The notes under the pieces are model-generated. The model ran no database searches. It was not told where the DNA came from and saw only the letters and a program-made list of their open reading frames with translations. This document shows positions 32,034 through 45,506 of a DNA stretch of 64,000 nucleotides, one piece after another. The DNA is from Pseudomonadota bacterium (GTDB lineage Bacteria; Pseudomonadota; Alphaproteobacteria; Rhizobiales; Tepidamorphaceae), in assembly GCA_023458595.1 (NCBI GenBank), contig JAEWYT010000006.1, positions 1 to 64,000 of the forward strand, read 5' to 3'. Both the position numbers and the translations under genes were made by a program. How positions within the stretch are numbered: the stretch's first letter is position 1; each line of letters starts with the position of its first letter.

Positions 32034-32595
32034 CCGGACCGCACGTCCCGTCCCTCGCCGCGCGGCTGCGCCCGGCGCTCGGGCCAGCCGTCACCTTCGC
32101 CGCGATCGCCGCCGCGACGCTCCTCGCCGCTATCGGAACATCGCTCCATATCCGGGGTTTCGCGCCGCTGCCGCGCACCGGCGTCGCGCTGTTGGTGCTC
32201 GCCGTGCCGCCTGCCCTCGCGGGCGGCGTCCTGTCCTGCGTGATCGACGTCCTGCTGCCCCGCGCCGGCCGCACCCGTCGCGGCATCGGCATGCTGGCCG
32301 GGCTCGCCACGATCGGCCTTGCCGCCAGCATCGCCGTCTTCGCCCTCGTCTACCGCGACGCCTATCCGGAGGAATTCGCGCCGCTTCTGAGCATGGCCGG
32401 CCTGCACGAGGCCGTCTGGACGGTGATTTCGGCGACCTATCTGTTCCTGGTCTTCGCGCCGGCCCTCTACCTGCCGCTCGGGCCCGTCGCCGTCCTCGCC
32501 CTCGCCACGCTCTACGCGCTCCGGCGGCCCTCATTGAGGCCGCTTCCGTATTCTGTTAGAGACCGCTCTTCCGTTCACGACATCGAAAAGAGCCG

Positions 32596-32599
<4 letters not shown>
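32030..32599 (+). CDS. Small hypothetical membrane protein between transporter and purB
   Basis: 189 residues from the ATG at 32030 (ATGA overlap with the transporter). Four hydrophobic stretches are visible (near residues 20-37, 50-72, 88-108 and 124-150), with a basic C-terminal tail. I do not recognise a family. The stop overlaps the purB start by four bases, so its translation is coupled to purB, which is unusual company for a biosynthetic enzyme. Confidence 0.65.
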
Positions 32600-33903
<1,304 letters not shown>

Positions 33904-34021
33904 GCCGATCGCCCACGGTCCGAGACGCGGGCTGGCCCTGCTCCTCACCACGAGAGTCCCGCGTTGCGCCCTAAAGGGCGCGTCTCGAAGGGCGGGGAAA
34001 ACCGCCGGCGCCGCGCATGAC

Positions 34022-34050
34022 GAAAAACGGCCCGGGAACGCCCGGGCCGT
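34022..34050 (-). terminator. Terminator of the zeta inhibitor gene
   Basis: ACGGCCCGGG (34027-34036) and CCCGGGCCGT (34041-34050) make a perfect ten-base stem with loop AACG. On the minus strand it is followed by a T run (AAAAA at 34023-34027 on the plus strand), about 43 bp beyond the DUF1476 stop. Confidence 0.88.
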
Positions 34051-34092
34051 CTGAAACCGAAAAAAGTCTCCGAAAAAGGGCGTTTCCGGTAC

Positions 34093-34416
34093 TCAGCCCT
34101 CGTTCTGAAGCTGCTCCATCGCCGTGACCAGCAATTCGTCCATGGTGCGGCGGATCTGGTGGTCGGACTGATCGACGCCGGCCGCGTCGAAGTCGCCGCG
34201 GATCTTGCGGAAGACGTCCTCGTGGCCGGCTTCCTCGAAGTCGGCGGCCACGACTTCCATGGCGTAAGCCGCGGCCGCGTCGCCGGTCTTGCCGAGCTTC
34301 TCGGCGGCCCAAAGGCCGAGCAGTCGGTTGCGCCGTGCCGTGGCTTTGAAGCGCATTTCCTCGTCGTGCGCGAATTTCTCCTCGAAACCCTTCTTGCGCC
34401 TCTCGAATTCAGACAT
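34093..34416 (-). CDS. DUF1476 protein, F1-ATPase inhibitor zeta subunit family
   Basis: 107 residues from the ATG at 34416, preceded by GGAGG five bases away. It is the DUF1476 family: [20 protein letters not shown] is the conserved start, an N-terminal helix that in Paracoccus is the inhibitory part of the zeta subunit and blocks ATP hydrolysis by F1. The remainder is a four-helix bundle ([20 protein letters not shown]). An extension to 34503 lacks a ribosome site. Divergent from purC, as in many alphaproteobacteria. Confidence 0.88.
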   Translation of the reverse strand: MSEFERRKKGFEEKFAHDEEMRFKATARRNRLLGLWAAEKLGKTGDAAAAYAMEVVAADFEEAGHEDVFRKIRGDFDAAGVDQSDHQIRRTMDELLVTAMEQLQNEG

Positions 34417-34722
34417 CCAAGCCTCCAGAAGAACACGCCCGGCCGTCCCGGCGAATTCCGCGCGGACGGCCTCGATCCGGGCCTTGCATACCCGTCCGCA
34501 CACCCCAAATCAACAGCGCCAATCGCCCGATCCGACGGCTTTTCGACCCGCGGCAACCGTCAAACGGTCGCGCGTTGTATCGCCGGGGCGGATCGGATAG
34601 GGTGCCCGCGATTTTTGCGGACGAATCCGCCGTGTCGGTTCGTGCGTTTCTCCAGTAACATGCAAGGGCCCGGCGCCGCCCCTAGTCGAAAGCGCCCAAA
34701 TCCTATGACAGGTCTGATCAGA
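34417..34722. other. 306-bp divergent region between zeta inhibitor and purC
   Basis: No gene is seen in this region, which must carry the promoters of both genes. A short inverted repeat ACCGT-CAA-ACGGT lies at 34556-34568. No purine riboswitch features are visible, and I cannot assign a -35/-10 pair with confidence. Confidence 0.4.
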
Positions 34723-35487
34723 ATGAACCGCCGCCGCAGAGTCTACGAAGGCAAGGCCAAGATTCTCTATGAAGGCCCCGAGCCGGGAACCCTCGTCCAG
34801 CACTTCAAGGACGACGCCACGGCCTTCAACAAGAAGAAACACGCCCAGATCGAGGGCAAGGGTGTGCTCAACAACCGGATTTCCGAGCACATCTTCGAGC
34901 ACCTCAACCAGATCGGCGTGCCGACCCATTTCATCCGGCGGCTCAACATGCGCGAGCAGCTGATCCGCGAGGTGGAGATCATCCCGCTCGAGGTCGTCGT
35001 GCGCAACGTCGCCGCCGGCTCGCTGTCGCAGCGCCTCGGCATCGACGAGGGCACGCAGCTGCCCCGCTCGATCATCGAGTTCTACTACAAGAACGATGAG
35101 CTCGGCGATCCGATGGTCTCCGAGGAGCACATCACCGCGTTCGGCTGGGCGAGCCCGCAGGAGATCGACGACATCATGTCGCTGGCGCTGCGCGTCAACG
35201 ACTTCCTGTCCGGCCTGTTCCTCGGCGTTGGCATCCGGCTGGTCGACTTCAAGGTCGAGTTCGGCCGCCTCTACGAGGGCGACATGATGCGCGTCGTGCT
35301 GGCCGACGAGATCAGCCCGGATTCCTGCCGCCTGTGGGACATCCAGTCGGGCGACAAGCTCGACAAGGACCGGTTCCGCCGCGACATGGGCGGCCTCGTG
35401 GAGGCCTATCAGGAAGTCGCCCGCCGCCTCGGCATCATGGTCGGCAACGAGCCCAACGTGCCGCGCGGCCCGGTTCTGGTGAAGTAG
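34723..35487 (+). CDS. purC: Phosphoribosylaminoimidazole-succinocarboxamide synthase
   Basis: 254 residues from the ATG at 34723 ([20 protein letters not shown]), the usual alphaproteobacterial start. [31 protein letters not shown] and [12 protein letters not shown] are SAICAR synthase landmarks. It joins CAIR and aspartate in purine synthesis. An upstream in-frame ATG at 34705 also exists but has no better ribosome site. First gene of a seven-gene plus-strand run ending with the glutaredoxin. Confidence 0.95.
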   Translation: MNRRRRVYEGKAKILYEGPEPGTLVQHFKDDATAFNKKKHAQIEGKGVLNNRISEHIFEHLNQIGVPTHFIRRLNMREQLIREVEIIPLEVVVRNVAAGSLSQRLGIDEGTQLPRSIIEFYYKNDELGDPMVSEEHITAFGWASPQEIDDIMSLALRVNDFLSGLFLGVGIRLVDFKVEFGRLYEGDMMRVVLADEISPDSCRLWDIQSGDKLDKDRFRRDMGGLVEAYQEVARRLGIMVGNEPNVPRGPVLVK

Positions 35488-35503
35488 GGGCACTGTTGCG
35501 CTG

Positions 35504-35743
35504 ATGAAGGCACGCGTCACCGTCACCCTCAAGAACGGCGTCCTCGATCCGCAGGGCAAGGCGATCCAGCACGCCCTCTCCTCGCTCGGCTTCGACGGCG
35601 TCGAGGATGTGCGCCAGGGCAAGCTGATCGAGCTCGAACTTGCCGGAAAGGACCGCGACGAGGCGAAGGCCGAACTCGAGGCGATGTGCGAGAAGCTGCT
35701 CGCCAACACGGTGATCGAGAACTACTCGATCGAGCTGGTGTAG
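35504..35743 (+). CDS. purS: Phosphoribosylformylglycinamidine synthase subunit PurS
   Basis: 79 residues, the standard small PurS. MKARVTVTLKNGVLDPQGKA and FDGVEDVRQGKLIEL are typical. It bridges PurQ and PurL in the three-subunit FGAM synthase. It lies 16 bp after purC. Confidence 0.95.
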   Translation: MKARVTVTLKNGVLDPQGKAIQHALSSLGFDGVEDVRQGKLIELELAGKDRDEAKAELEAMCEKLLANTVIENYSIELV

Positions 35744-35776
35744 GCCGCTACCGCTCAGCGCACCTCCGGGCACAGA

Positions 35777-36517
35777 ATGACAAGCTCGCTCGGCCGGATC
35801 TGGAAAAAACGCATCCGGCCCTTCATCCCGTTCCCCAAGCAGCGGACGCTGAAGCTCTGGTTTCCGCCCTATCACGACCGCAACGTCGCCCATCTGATCA
35901 ACCTGCATCGGGTCGACCTGGTGCTCGACGTCGGCGCCAATATCGGCCAGTACGCCCGCAGGCTGCGCGCCGGCGGCTATAAGGGCCGCATCCTCTCCTT
36001 CGAGCCGCTGGTCGAGGCCTGGGCGCAGGCCGCGGCGCAGGCGGCGAAGGATCCGCTCTGGGACATCGCCCCGCCGATGGCGCTCGCCGCCGAGACCGGC
36101 ACGGCGACGCTCAACGTCACCCGCGATTCCTCCCTCGCCTCGCTGCAGAAGCCGCTCGAAGGCTCCGGCCCCGCCGGGCTTGCGGTCGAGCGCACCGAGA
36201 CCGTCGAGTGCCGCACCCTCGACGACGCCGCGGCCGACGCGCTGGCGAAGGCGAAGCGCCCGTTCCTCAAGATCGACGTGCAGGGCTTCGAGAAGCCGGT
36301 TCTCGCCGGCGCGACGAAGACGCTCGCCGCCTGCGTCGGCGTCCAGATCGAACTGTCCCTCGACCCGCTCTACGAGGGCGAGCCTGGCTACCTGGAGATG
36401 CTGAACCTCCTGGAGGCCCAGGGCTTCCGCCTCGCCTTCACGCTGCCGGTGCAGAGCAAGCAGAGGCTCGGCCCCATGGACCAGTTCGACGGGCTCCTGT
36501 TCCGGCGGGAGGCCTGA
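35777..36517 (+). CDS. FkbM family methyltransferase within the pur operon
   Basis: 246 residues. The S-adenosylmethionine site is [18 protein letters not shown] near residue 52, followed by [11 protein letters not shown] and [17 protein letters not shown], typical of FkbM methyltransferases that modify sugars or lipids. It is inserted between purS and purQ on the same strand, 33 bp after purS, and likely shares their transcript. No link to purine synthesis is known to me. The start has little ribosome-site support. Confidence 0.87.
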   Translation: MTSSLGRIWKKRIRPFIPFPKQRTLKLWFPPYHDRNVAHLINLHRVDLVLDVGANIGQYARRLRAGGYKGRILSFEPLVEAWAQAAAQAAKDPLWDIAPPMALAAETGTATLNVTRDSSLASLQKPLEGSGPAGLAVERTETVECRTLDDAAADALAKAKRPFLKIDVQGFEKPVLAGATKTLAACVGVQIELSLDPLYEGEPGYLEMLNLLEAQGFRLAFTLPVQSKQRLGPMDQFDGLLFRREA

Positions 36518-36597
36518 CAAATGGGGCGCGCTGTGCCATTGATGCGGCTCGACTCCCGATTCCGAACCGTTTCGCCTGCCGCGACCAGGAAGTCCGC

Positions 36598-37293
36598 ATG
36601 AAATCGGCAATCGTTCTCTTTCCCGGCATCAACCGCGAGCGCGACATGGCTCGCGCCCTGAAGATCGCGAGCGGCCGCGAGCCGAAGATCGTCTGGCACA
36701 AGGAAACCGAGCTTCCGGACACCGATCTGGTGGTGATCCCGGGCGGCTTCTCCTACGGCGACTACCTGCGCTGCGGCGCGATCGCCGCGCGCTCGCCGAT
36801 CATGCGCGACGTGATCGCGAAGGCGGAGGCCGGCGTCACCGTGCTCGGCGTCTGCAACGGCTTCCAGGTGCTGACCGAGACCGGCCTGCTGCCCGGCGCG
36901 CTGATGCGCAACGCCGACCTGAAGTTCGTCTGTCGCAACGTCGACCTGCGCGTCGAGAACACGGGTACCCGCTTCACCAGCGCCTACGACAGGGGCCAGG
37001 TGATCCGGGTGCCGGTCGCCCACGGCGACGGAAACTATTTCGCCGACGACGAGACCCTCGAAGTGCTCGAAGGCGACGGCCGGGTGGTGTTCCGCTACTG
37101 CGAGCCCGACGGCGAGCCGACGAACGGCGCCAATCCGAACGGCTCGATCCGCAACATCGCCGGCATCCTCAACGCGCGCGGCAACGTGCTCGGCCTGATG
37201 CCGCACCCCGAGGACCACGTGGAGGCCGCGCAAGGGTCGACCGACGGGCTCGGCATCTTCGCGAGCATGGTCGCGGCGCTGGAGACCGCTTGA
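36598..37293 (+). CDS. purQ: Phosphoribosylformylglycinamidine synthase subunit PurQ
   Basis: 231 residues from the ATG at 36598 with AGGAAG upstream. It is a class I glutamine amidotransferase: [14 protein letters not shown] at the start, nucleophile Cys86 in GVCNGFQVL, and His/Glu in [10 protein letters not shown]. It feeds ammonia to PurL. The stop overlaps the next start by one base (TGATG). Confidence 0.95.
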   Translation: MKSAIVLFPGINRERDMARALKIASGREPKIVWHKETELPDTDLVVIPGGFSYGDYLRCGAIAARSPIMRDVIAKAEAGVTVLGVCNGFQVLTETGLLPGALMRNADLKFVCRNVDLRVENTGTRFTSAYDRGQVIRVPVAHGDGNYFADDETLEVLEGDGRVVFRYCEPDGEPTNGANPNGSIRNIAGILNARGNVLGLMPHPEDHVEAAQGSTDGLGIFASMVAALETA

Positions 37294-37960
37294 TGGCCGA
37301 AGCGGCCGGCGTCACGCTCTACGGCGCCCCCTACTCCGTCTACGTGCGCATCGCCATGCTGGCGCTTGCGGAAAAAGGTGTCGCCTACACGCTCGAGCCG
37401 GTCGACATCTTCACCGCGAGCGCGGAGACCGAGGCCTATCTGGCGCTCAATCCCTTCGGCAAGATCCCGACGCTGAAGCACGGCGACTTCGCGCTCTACG
37501 AGACGCAGGCCATCGCCCGCTACGTCGACGAGGTCTTCGACGGCCCGGCCCTGCAGCCCGCCGGGCCGAAGGCGCGCGCCCGCATGGGCCAGGTGATGGG
37601 GATCGTCGATTCCTTCGCCTATCGCACTCTCGTCTGGGACGTCTACGTCGCCCACACCGCCCGCACGGCAGGCGGCGGGGCCGAGCACGGAGAGCGGATC
37701 GAGGCCGCCCTTCCGCTCGCCACGACATGCCTCGCCGAGTTCGACCGCCTCCTCGGCGACGGCCCCTGGTTCGGCGGGGCGCAGGTTTCCCTCGCCGATT
37801 TGCATGCGATGCCGGTCTTCGGCTATTTCCGCACCGTTCCCGAGGCGGAAACGCTTCTTTCCGGGTTTCCCGGTCTTCAGGACTGGTGGGCGAACGTCAG
37901 CGCCCGCGATAGCTGGCGCACCGTCTCGCAATTCCCGTCACGCTCGCAACAACGACAGAC

Positions 37961-37964
<4 letters not shown>
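37293..37964 (+). CDS. Glutathione S-transferase family protein
   Basis: 223 residues. The N-terminal thioredoxin-like domain shows [22 protein letters not shown], then [19 protein letters not shown] and QAIARYVDE. The C-terminal helical domain has [15 protein letters not shown]. The start site overlaps purQ (TGATG) and its stop overlaps purL by four bases, so it is translationally locked into the purine operon. The substrate is unknown. Confidence 0.9.
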
Positions 37965-40177
<2,213 letters not shown>

Positions 40178-40211
40178 CCCCCGGACGAGGCAACAACGGC
40201 GAGGCGCCACC

Positions 40212-40448
40212 ATGGCGATGGACGCGCGAGAAATCGAGAAACTGATCAAGACCCGCATCCCCGATGCGACCGTCACCATCCGTGACCTCGCCGGCGACGG
40301 CGACCATTATGCCGCTTCCGTGGTGTCGGAGCAGTTTCGCGGCAAGTCGCGGGTCCAGCAGCACCAGATGGTCTACGAGGCCCTGCGCGGCTCGATGGGC
40401 GGCGCCTTGCACGCGCTTGCGCTTCAGACGAGCGCGCCCGAGAACTGA
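40212..40448 (+). CDS. BolA family protein
   Basis: 78 residues from the ATG at 40212, with GAGG eight bases upstream. [20 protein letters not shown], the short [13 protein letters not shown] segment and [20 protein letters not shown] are BolA landmarks. It is the short YrbA/IbaG-like class. It pairs with the CGFS glutaredoxin encoded 103 bp downstream; BolA-Grx4 heterodimers share a 2Fe-2S cluster in iron sensing and trafficking. Confidence 0.92.
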   Translation: MAMDAREIEKLIKTRIPDATVTIRDLAGDGDHYAASVVSEQFRGKSRVQQHQMVYEALRGSMGGALHALALQTSAPEN

Positions 40449-40551
40449 CCGGCGGCTGGAATTTGTCCTCCGCCTCACTACTTGCTCCGACGAGCGACAC
40501 TATCCGGCGGCCGGGGTCCGGCGCCGCAACAGACCGAAAGGACGACCCGAA

Positions 40552-40893
40552 ATGACCACCGCCCACGACAGGATCGATGCCGAAGTGAAGGGCAACGACG
40601 TCCTGCTGTTCATGAAGGGCACTCCGGCCTTCCCGCAGTGCGGGTTCTCCGGCCAAGTGGTGCAGATCCTCGATTACCTCGGCGTGCCCTACAAGGGCGT
40701 GAACGTGCTGGAGGATGCCGAGCTTCGCCAGGGCATCAAGGAATACACGAACTGGCCGACCATCCCGCAGCTCTACGTGAAGGGCGAGTTCGTCGGCGGG
40801 TGCGACATCATCCGCGAGATGTTCCAGGCGGGCGAGCTTCAGCAGCTCTTCGCCGAGCGTGGCGTCGCCTCGGAAGACAACGCCGCGAGCTGA
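40552..40893 (+). CDS. grxD: Monothiol CGFS glutaredoxin (Grx4 family)
   Basis: 113 residues from the ATG at 40552 with AAAGGA upstream. The CGFS active site lies at residues 30-33 within FPQCGFSGQ, and [19 protein letters not shown] is the glutathione-binding half. It assembles and passes iron-sulfur clusters together with the BolA protein next door. Last gene of the pur/bolA/grx run. Confidence 0.95.
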   Translation: MTTAHDRIDAEVKGNDVLLFMKGTPAFPQCGFSGQVVQILDYLGVPYKGVNVLEDAELRQGIKEYTNWPTIPQLYVKGEFVGGCDIIREMFQAGELQQLFAERGVASEDNAAS

Positions 40894-40974
40894 CGCCGAT
40901 ATCGGCCGGCGGACTACGCCTCGTCCGCCCGACACCTCCTGAAACAGGTGCCGACGTCCCTCGCGGGGCGGTCG

Positions 40975-43900
40975 TCAGCTGCTGGACGCGACCTTGTCGT
41001 TGCCCTTCTTCGGCAGCACGAAGCGTTCCTTGTACTCCTGCAGGAACCCGTCGAGCGTATCGACGGCGGCGACCCGGGCGACCAGATCGCTGAACTCGGC
41101 CGCGCTCTCCGGAACCGGCATCGTCACGACGTCGAAGGAATGGGCGTCGGCGCTCGCCGCCATCTTCGGCAGGTATTTCGTGCGGATACGCTGCAGGCCG
41201 AGCTGGTCGTGCGCCAATCCGTAGGAGATCACCGTGCGCATCACGAGCGCCCGCTCGGCCTCGGTCAGCGGCCCGGTCTTGTCCCAGGCGTCGCCGAGGC
41301 CGCGCTCATAGGCTTCCGCCGCGTCCTGCCAGCGCTCGCCGTCCCACAGCACCTCGGCACGGATCTGGTCGACCTCCTTGCCCTCCGCCGAGGCGAGAAC
41401 GTCGAGGGCGAGGTCCAGGCGGCTGGTCTCGGCGAGAGCACGCGCCTCGAGCAGCAGGCGCTGATAGGCGACCTCGCGCGGCAGCACCCCCTGGCGGGTG
41501 CGCGACAGCACCACGATCGCCTCCGCCGGCTTGCGGTTCATCAGGTAGATCCAGGCGAGTTTCGCCGCGACCTCGGCCCGCTCCGCGCCTTTCAGGCGGT
41601 GGTCGACCTGATGGCGCAGCAGATCGGCGGCCTGTTGCAGCAGGTCGACCTCGACCATGCGGTCGGCGAGCGAGCGGATAATCTCGTCGCCCTTGTGCCC
41701 GATCGGCGTCAGCTCGCGGAAATCGTAGTAGAGCGCCAGGGCGTCGACGGGCGGTATCCGGTCGGCGCGGCCGCCGAGGAACAGTTCCTCGAAGGCGTGG
41801 TTCATGTCGTCCTGCAGGGCCCGCGTCGTCGGCGAATCCGAGTTTGCGACGGTCGCCGACTTCATGATCTCGAAGGCCCGGTAGTAGTCGAACTTCTCGG
41901 CGGACAGATTGGCGAGCAGCCGCAGCGCGTGCAGCTCGATCTCGTCGCCCCGCCACGACAGCGCGAGCCGCTCGAGTTCGTCGATGGTTTCCTCCGTCTT
42001 GGCGGAGCCGTACATGTTCTGCCGCAGTTCGGCGCGGTAGAGCTGCGCTTCGGCGACCAGACGGCGGTCGCCCGCCGCGATGACGTCGTCGAAGCCCTTG
42101 AGCGCGTTGGATTTCTGCCCCAGCGCCGTCTGCAGGCGCGCATCGAGCAGGACGATCTGCGGATCGGTCTTGCTCGGGTCCTGGGTCTCGCCGAGTTCGG
42201 CCAGCAGCACCGCCGCGGCGGCTATGTCGTTGGCCTCCAGCGCCGCCTCGGCCGCCGCCAGACGGAACTGCTTCTGCCGCTCCGCCGTATAGCTGGAAAG
42301 GGCCGGCTCGCCGTTCCTGAAGGCAGTCGACGCGGCGATCCAGTTGCCGAGCTGCGTCTCGGCGACGCCGCGCCACAACGCCACGTCCGAGCTGCGGTTC
42401 AGCCCGAACGTGTCGAATTCCCGGATTGCCTCCTCCGGCCTGCGCATCATCACCATGGCGATGCCGCGCAGGGCCCGCACCGTGGGGTCGCGCATCGAGG
42501 CGGGATCCTCCTGCTCGACGAGATCGAGCTGCGCCAGCGCCTCCGCGCCGAGATCGGTACCGAGCAGCGCCCGAGCCATCTGCAGGCGTGCGCCCGTGCG
42601 GCTCGATTCCTCGGCGAGCGCGGTCTCGCGCACGTGACGGGCGAGCAGCTGGTAGACCGCGCCGGGATCGAGCTTGCTGTCGTCGATGCTGTCGACGAAG
42701 CCGGGCCTGGCCTCGTCGAAGGCGGCCCCGCGCCGCGGCGCGTAGGACATGCTCACGTCCGACATGACCAGGCCGCGGTCACGATGGATGCGGACGTCCT
42801 GGCCATCGAAAGTGACCTGAAGGTCGTCGGCGATCGGGTTCACGACCAGGCCGTGAATCGTGGTCGGCGCCGAGAACTCCACGAAATTGAACGGCTTCGG
42901 GATGGCCCGCGTCGGCGGCATCGCCGTCGCCACGAACAGCCGGTCGGCACCGGTCCGGTCGCGGATTTCGTGCACCGCGTCGGCGGTCGGGAAGGTGACG
43001 ATCGCCTCCGGCTCGCCGTTCTCGTCGAGCGAACGGGTGAGACTGAGGGGCTGCGCCGGCTCGAGCATCACGTCACCGAGCGTGATGACCCACTTCGTCG
43101 GCTCGCCGCCGACCGTCGACAGCAGCGACCTGGCGAGCGTCAGCCGAAGGATCGACATGCCCTCGCTGCGCCAGCTGTCGACCGCGGAAACGTAGCCACT
43201 GAGATCCTTGCGCAGGAGCCGGGCATCGATCGGTTGCGGCGACTGGAACACCGCCCAGAGCGCACCTCCCCGCTCGAACACCGCCGCCGGGGTCGGCTGC
43301 TCGAACGGCAGCGTGAGCTTGACGGTCGACGCGAACCGGCGCGCCTCCGGCCGGACGTAGTCGACGTCGTCGCGCAGCGCCTGCGCCTCGGCGGGTTCGG
43401 ATTCGTCGGCGGGCTGCGGCGCCGGTTCCTCGGCCTTCGCGACCGGTTGCGGATGCGCGTCCGGCTTCTCCGCCGGTTCGGGCGGGGCGCCCGCCTGTCG
43501 CGGCTCCGGGGCGAGGCTGTTCGCCTCTGTGTCGTAAGGCTTGACCGGCGCGCCCTCCCCCGCGGCGGGGTCCGGCGCCATTGCCGGACCGGACCGGGCC
43601 GGCATCGGCGGTGCGTCGGCGACGGACATGCCGTCGGTGTCGATGGGCCCGAGAACGGCCACGCCGGCGTCCGCGCTTCCCGGCGCCGTCACGTCGATGA
43701 CATAGGCGTTGTCTTCCTGGAAGCCGCGGACGGGCGCTTCGGGGTCGACCGTCATACGGACCTCGAGGCCGTTCTCGCCGAGGCGCGACTCCAGATTCGT
43801 CACGTAAGGCGGCAGAAGCGGTTTCAGACCGTCGAGCTCGATGCGGGCGGCCCTGTCGAAGAAGATGTCGGCCTTGTCGACCCGCCGCACGATCCGCGCG

Positions 43901-44517
43901 GTCGGTTGCTGGTCGAACAGGAACACGAAGCGCGTGAAGGTCGGCAGGCTGTTGACGCGCACCTCGACCGGCTTCGACTTGCGGAACCTCTCGAGAAGCT
44001 CGCGCTCGCGCTGGCGCTTCTCCGTCTCTTCCGCCCGGCGGGCGAGCTCGGCGACGACCTCCTGGGGGAGCCCCGGCGGGAGACCGACCCAGCCGCTCGG
44101 CAACAGGTCGATGAACAGCTTCTCGCCGGCTTCCATGGTGTTCACGGTCACCGGCTGGGCGAGCGCCAGCCGGATCGCCCCGCCGTCGGGATCGCGCCGC
44201 GCGGCGGTGACGTAGTTGCCGATGATGTGGTGCAGCCGCGACACGCCCGGCGCGGTCGGTTCCTTGAAACCGATCACCAGGACGCCCGTCGACGCGACCA
44301 CTTTGAATTCCGGCACGTCCTTGTCGAAGGTGATGATCATACGGGCGAAAGTGCCGGTGTCGCTGGCGTCCATCTTGCTCGGCACCTGCGCGCGAGCATC
44401 GCCGGGGATGGCCAGGAGAGCGAAAAGGAGCAGGCAGCCGACCGCACGCGCCGTCCCGCAAGGGCAACGCGACAACAGGCCAGGGACGGCGGCGGCCAGG
44501 CCTTGTCCGGCTCTCAT
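40975..44517 (-). CDS. Very large periplasmic TPR protein at the end of the fliLM-motE operon
   Basis: 1180 residues. An N-terminal signal peptide ends near AIPGDARAQ (residue 45). Residues about 55-560 hold three similar beta-rich, AMIN-like units (FARMIITFDKDVPEFKVV; FTRFVFLFDQQPTARIV; and FASTVKLTLPFEQPTPAAVF), separated by a charged helix near residue 150 and a Pro/Ala-rich linker near residues 300-385. From about 620 to the end the chain is alpha-helical with TPR-like repeats (for example ALRGIAMVMMRRPEEAIREF and KLAWIYLMNRKPAEAIVVL). It lies 116 bp after motE. A flagellar motor or T-ring role is inferred from position only. Confidence 0.82.
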   Translation of the reverse strand: MRAGQGLAAAVPGLLSRCPCGTARAVGCLLLFALLAIPGDARAQVPSKMDASDTGTFARMIITFDKDVPEFKVVASTGVLVIGFKEPTAPGVSRLHHIIGNYVTAARRDPDGGAIRLALAQPVTVNTMEAGEKLFIDLLPSGWVGLPPGLPQEVVAELARRAEETEKRQRERELLERFRKSKPVEVRVNSLPTFTRFVFLFDQQPTARIVRRVDKADIFFDRAARIELDGLKPLLPPYVTNLESRLGENGLEVRMTVDPEAPVRGFQEDNAYVIDVTAPGSADAGVAVLGPIDTDGMSVADAPPMPARSGPAMAPDPAAGEGAPVKPYDTEANSLAPEPRQAGAPPEPAEKPDAHPQPVAKAEEPAPQPADESEPAEAQALRDDVDYVRPEARRFASTVKLTLPFEQPTPAAVFERGGALWAVFQSPQPIDARLLRKDLSGYVSAVDSWRSEGMSILRLTLARSLLSTVGGEPTKWVITLGDVMLEPAQPLSLTRSLDENGEPEAIVTFPTADAVHEIRDRTGADRLFVATAMPPTRAIPKPFNFVEFSAPTTIHGLVVNPIADDLQVTFDGQDVRIHRDRGLVMSDVSMSYAPRRGAAFDEARPGFVDSIDDSKLDPGAVYQLLARHVRETALAEESSRTGARLQMARALLGTDLGAEALAQLDLVEQEDPASMRDPTVRALRGIAMVMMRRPEEAIREFDTFGLNRSSDVALWRGVAETQLGNWIAASTAFRNGEPALSSYTAERQKQFRLAAAEAALEANDIAAAAVLLAELGETQDPSKTDPQIVLLDARLQTALGQKSNALKGFDDVIAAGDRRLVAEAQLYRAELRQNMYGSAKTEETIDELERLALSWRGDEIELHALRLLANLSAEKFDYYRAFEIMKSATVANSDSPTTRALQDDMNHAFEELFLGGRADRIPPVDALALYYDFRELTPIGHKGDEIIRSLADRMVEVDLLQQAADLLRHQVDHRLKGAERAEVAAKLAWIYLMNRKPAEAIVVLSRTRQGVLPREVAYQRLLLEARALAETSRLDLALDVLASAEGKEVDQIRAEVLWDGERWQDAAEAYERGLGDAWDKTGPLTEAERALVMRTVISYGLAHDQLGLQRIRTKYLPKMAASADAHSFDVVTMPVPESAAEFSDLVARVAAVDTLDGFLQEYKERFVLPKKGNDKVASSS

Positions 44518-44633
44518 GCTTTCTCCGGGCGCTCGCCGTGACCGTCACGGCGCGACAAGAAACCTCGCGGTTCCGGAGAAAGCCTAGGTCAGGCGAGTAA
44601 ATGGCGACTTAAGTCGATCATACGGATCGTAAG

Positions 44634-45506
44634 TTAGTTCGCGGGCCGCGTTCCGACGATTTTCGGCAGGTCCTGAACGCTGGAGCCGGCAGCGGCACCG
44701 GCGATCGGATCGGCGGGTTTGGCCGAGAGTTCCAGCGTCAGGCGCTGGGCGGCGTCGGACTCCATCTCCGCGAGCACCAGCGCCATCTGCCGCGCGCTCA
44801 TCAGGCTGGCCACCCTGACCACGACCGACATGTCGAGCTTGTTGAAGATGCGGGCGGCGTCCTTGGGCTTCATGTTCTCGTACATGATGACGACGTTCTT
44901 CATCCGTTCGTCATCCTCCGCCTTGCGTTCCCGCTCGACCGCGGTGATGCGCGCCTCGAGGTCTTTCAGCTCCCCGACCCGCTGTTCCAGGCGTTCTTCG
45001 GCGGCTTTCAGGAGGTTTTCCCGCAGGTCGAGCTCCTTTTCGCGCGCCTCCAGCTCTTCGCGCCGCGTCGAGAGGCTTTCCAGGATGGCATCGCGCGACC
45101 GGCTCTCGCCGCCGAGCACGCGCTCCAGGAAGGACGCCTCGTCGGCCTTGGCTTCCTCCGCCGGCTTCCCGGTGTTCTGACCGTCGCCCTGATCGGCCGC
45201 CCGGGCGGGCCGGGAGGCGGCGTCCTCGGTACCGTCCGGGGATGCGGTGTCCTGGCCGGCGGCGTCCTCGGCCGCCGCGTCCTGCGCCGGCTGCGCGGCG
45301 TCTTCGGAGGCGGTGTCCCGGGCAGCCGCCTGGTCCTGCCCTTCCGGCTGCGCGGCCGCCTCCTGCGTGGCGGCGGTGTCCTGCGCCATCGCCTCCTCGC
45401 TGCCGCCGATCAGATGCGGCTCGCCGACGATCAGCCCGACGCCCTTCAACATCAGAAGCGCGGCGACGGCGACGATGACGAGCGGCAGCAGGCGGATTTC
45501 TCTCAT
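44634..45506 (-). CDS. motE: MotE family flagellar motor chaperone
   Basis: 290 residues from the ATG at 45506. One N-terminal membrane helix (LLPLVIVAVAALLMLKG) is followed by an Ala/Gln/Asp-rich disordered stretch to about residue 115, a coiled coil (ELEAREKELDLRENLLKAAE region) and a C-terminal MgtE-N-like domain (YENMKPKDAARIFNKLD). This is the MotE plan; MotE in Sinorhizobium acts as a periplasmic chaperone for the MotC motor protein. It overlaps the DUF6468 gene by four bases. The product is probably periplasmic and anchored. Confidence 0.88.
   Translation of the reverse strand: MREIRLLPLVIVAVAALLMLKGVGLIVGEPHLIGGSEEAMAQDTAATQEAAAQPEGQDQAAARDTASEDAAQPAQDAAAEDAAGQDTASPDGTEDAASRPARAADQGDGQNTGKPAEEAKADEASFLERVLGGESRSRDAILESLSTRREELEAREKELDLRENLLKAAEERLEQRVGELKDLEARITAVERERKAEDDERMKNVVIMYENMKPKDAARIFNKLDMSVVVRVASLMSARQMALVLAEMESDAAQRLTLELSAKPADPIAGAAAGSSVQDLPKIVGTRPAN

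Noticed and set aside
33966..33981. GCGCCC-TAAA-GGGCGC hairpin after purB as a terminator
   Set aside because: No T run on the plus strand; kept only as a possible weak hairpin.
40896..40940. Short hairpins after the glutaredoxin gene (GCCGATATCGGC, GGCGGAC...GTCCGCC)
   Set aside because: Pairing is real but lacks a T run, so I did not call a terminator.
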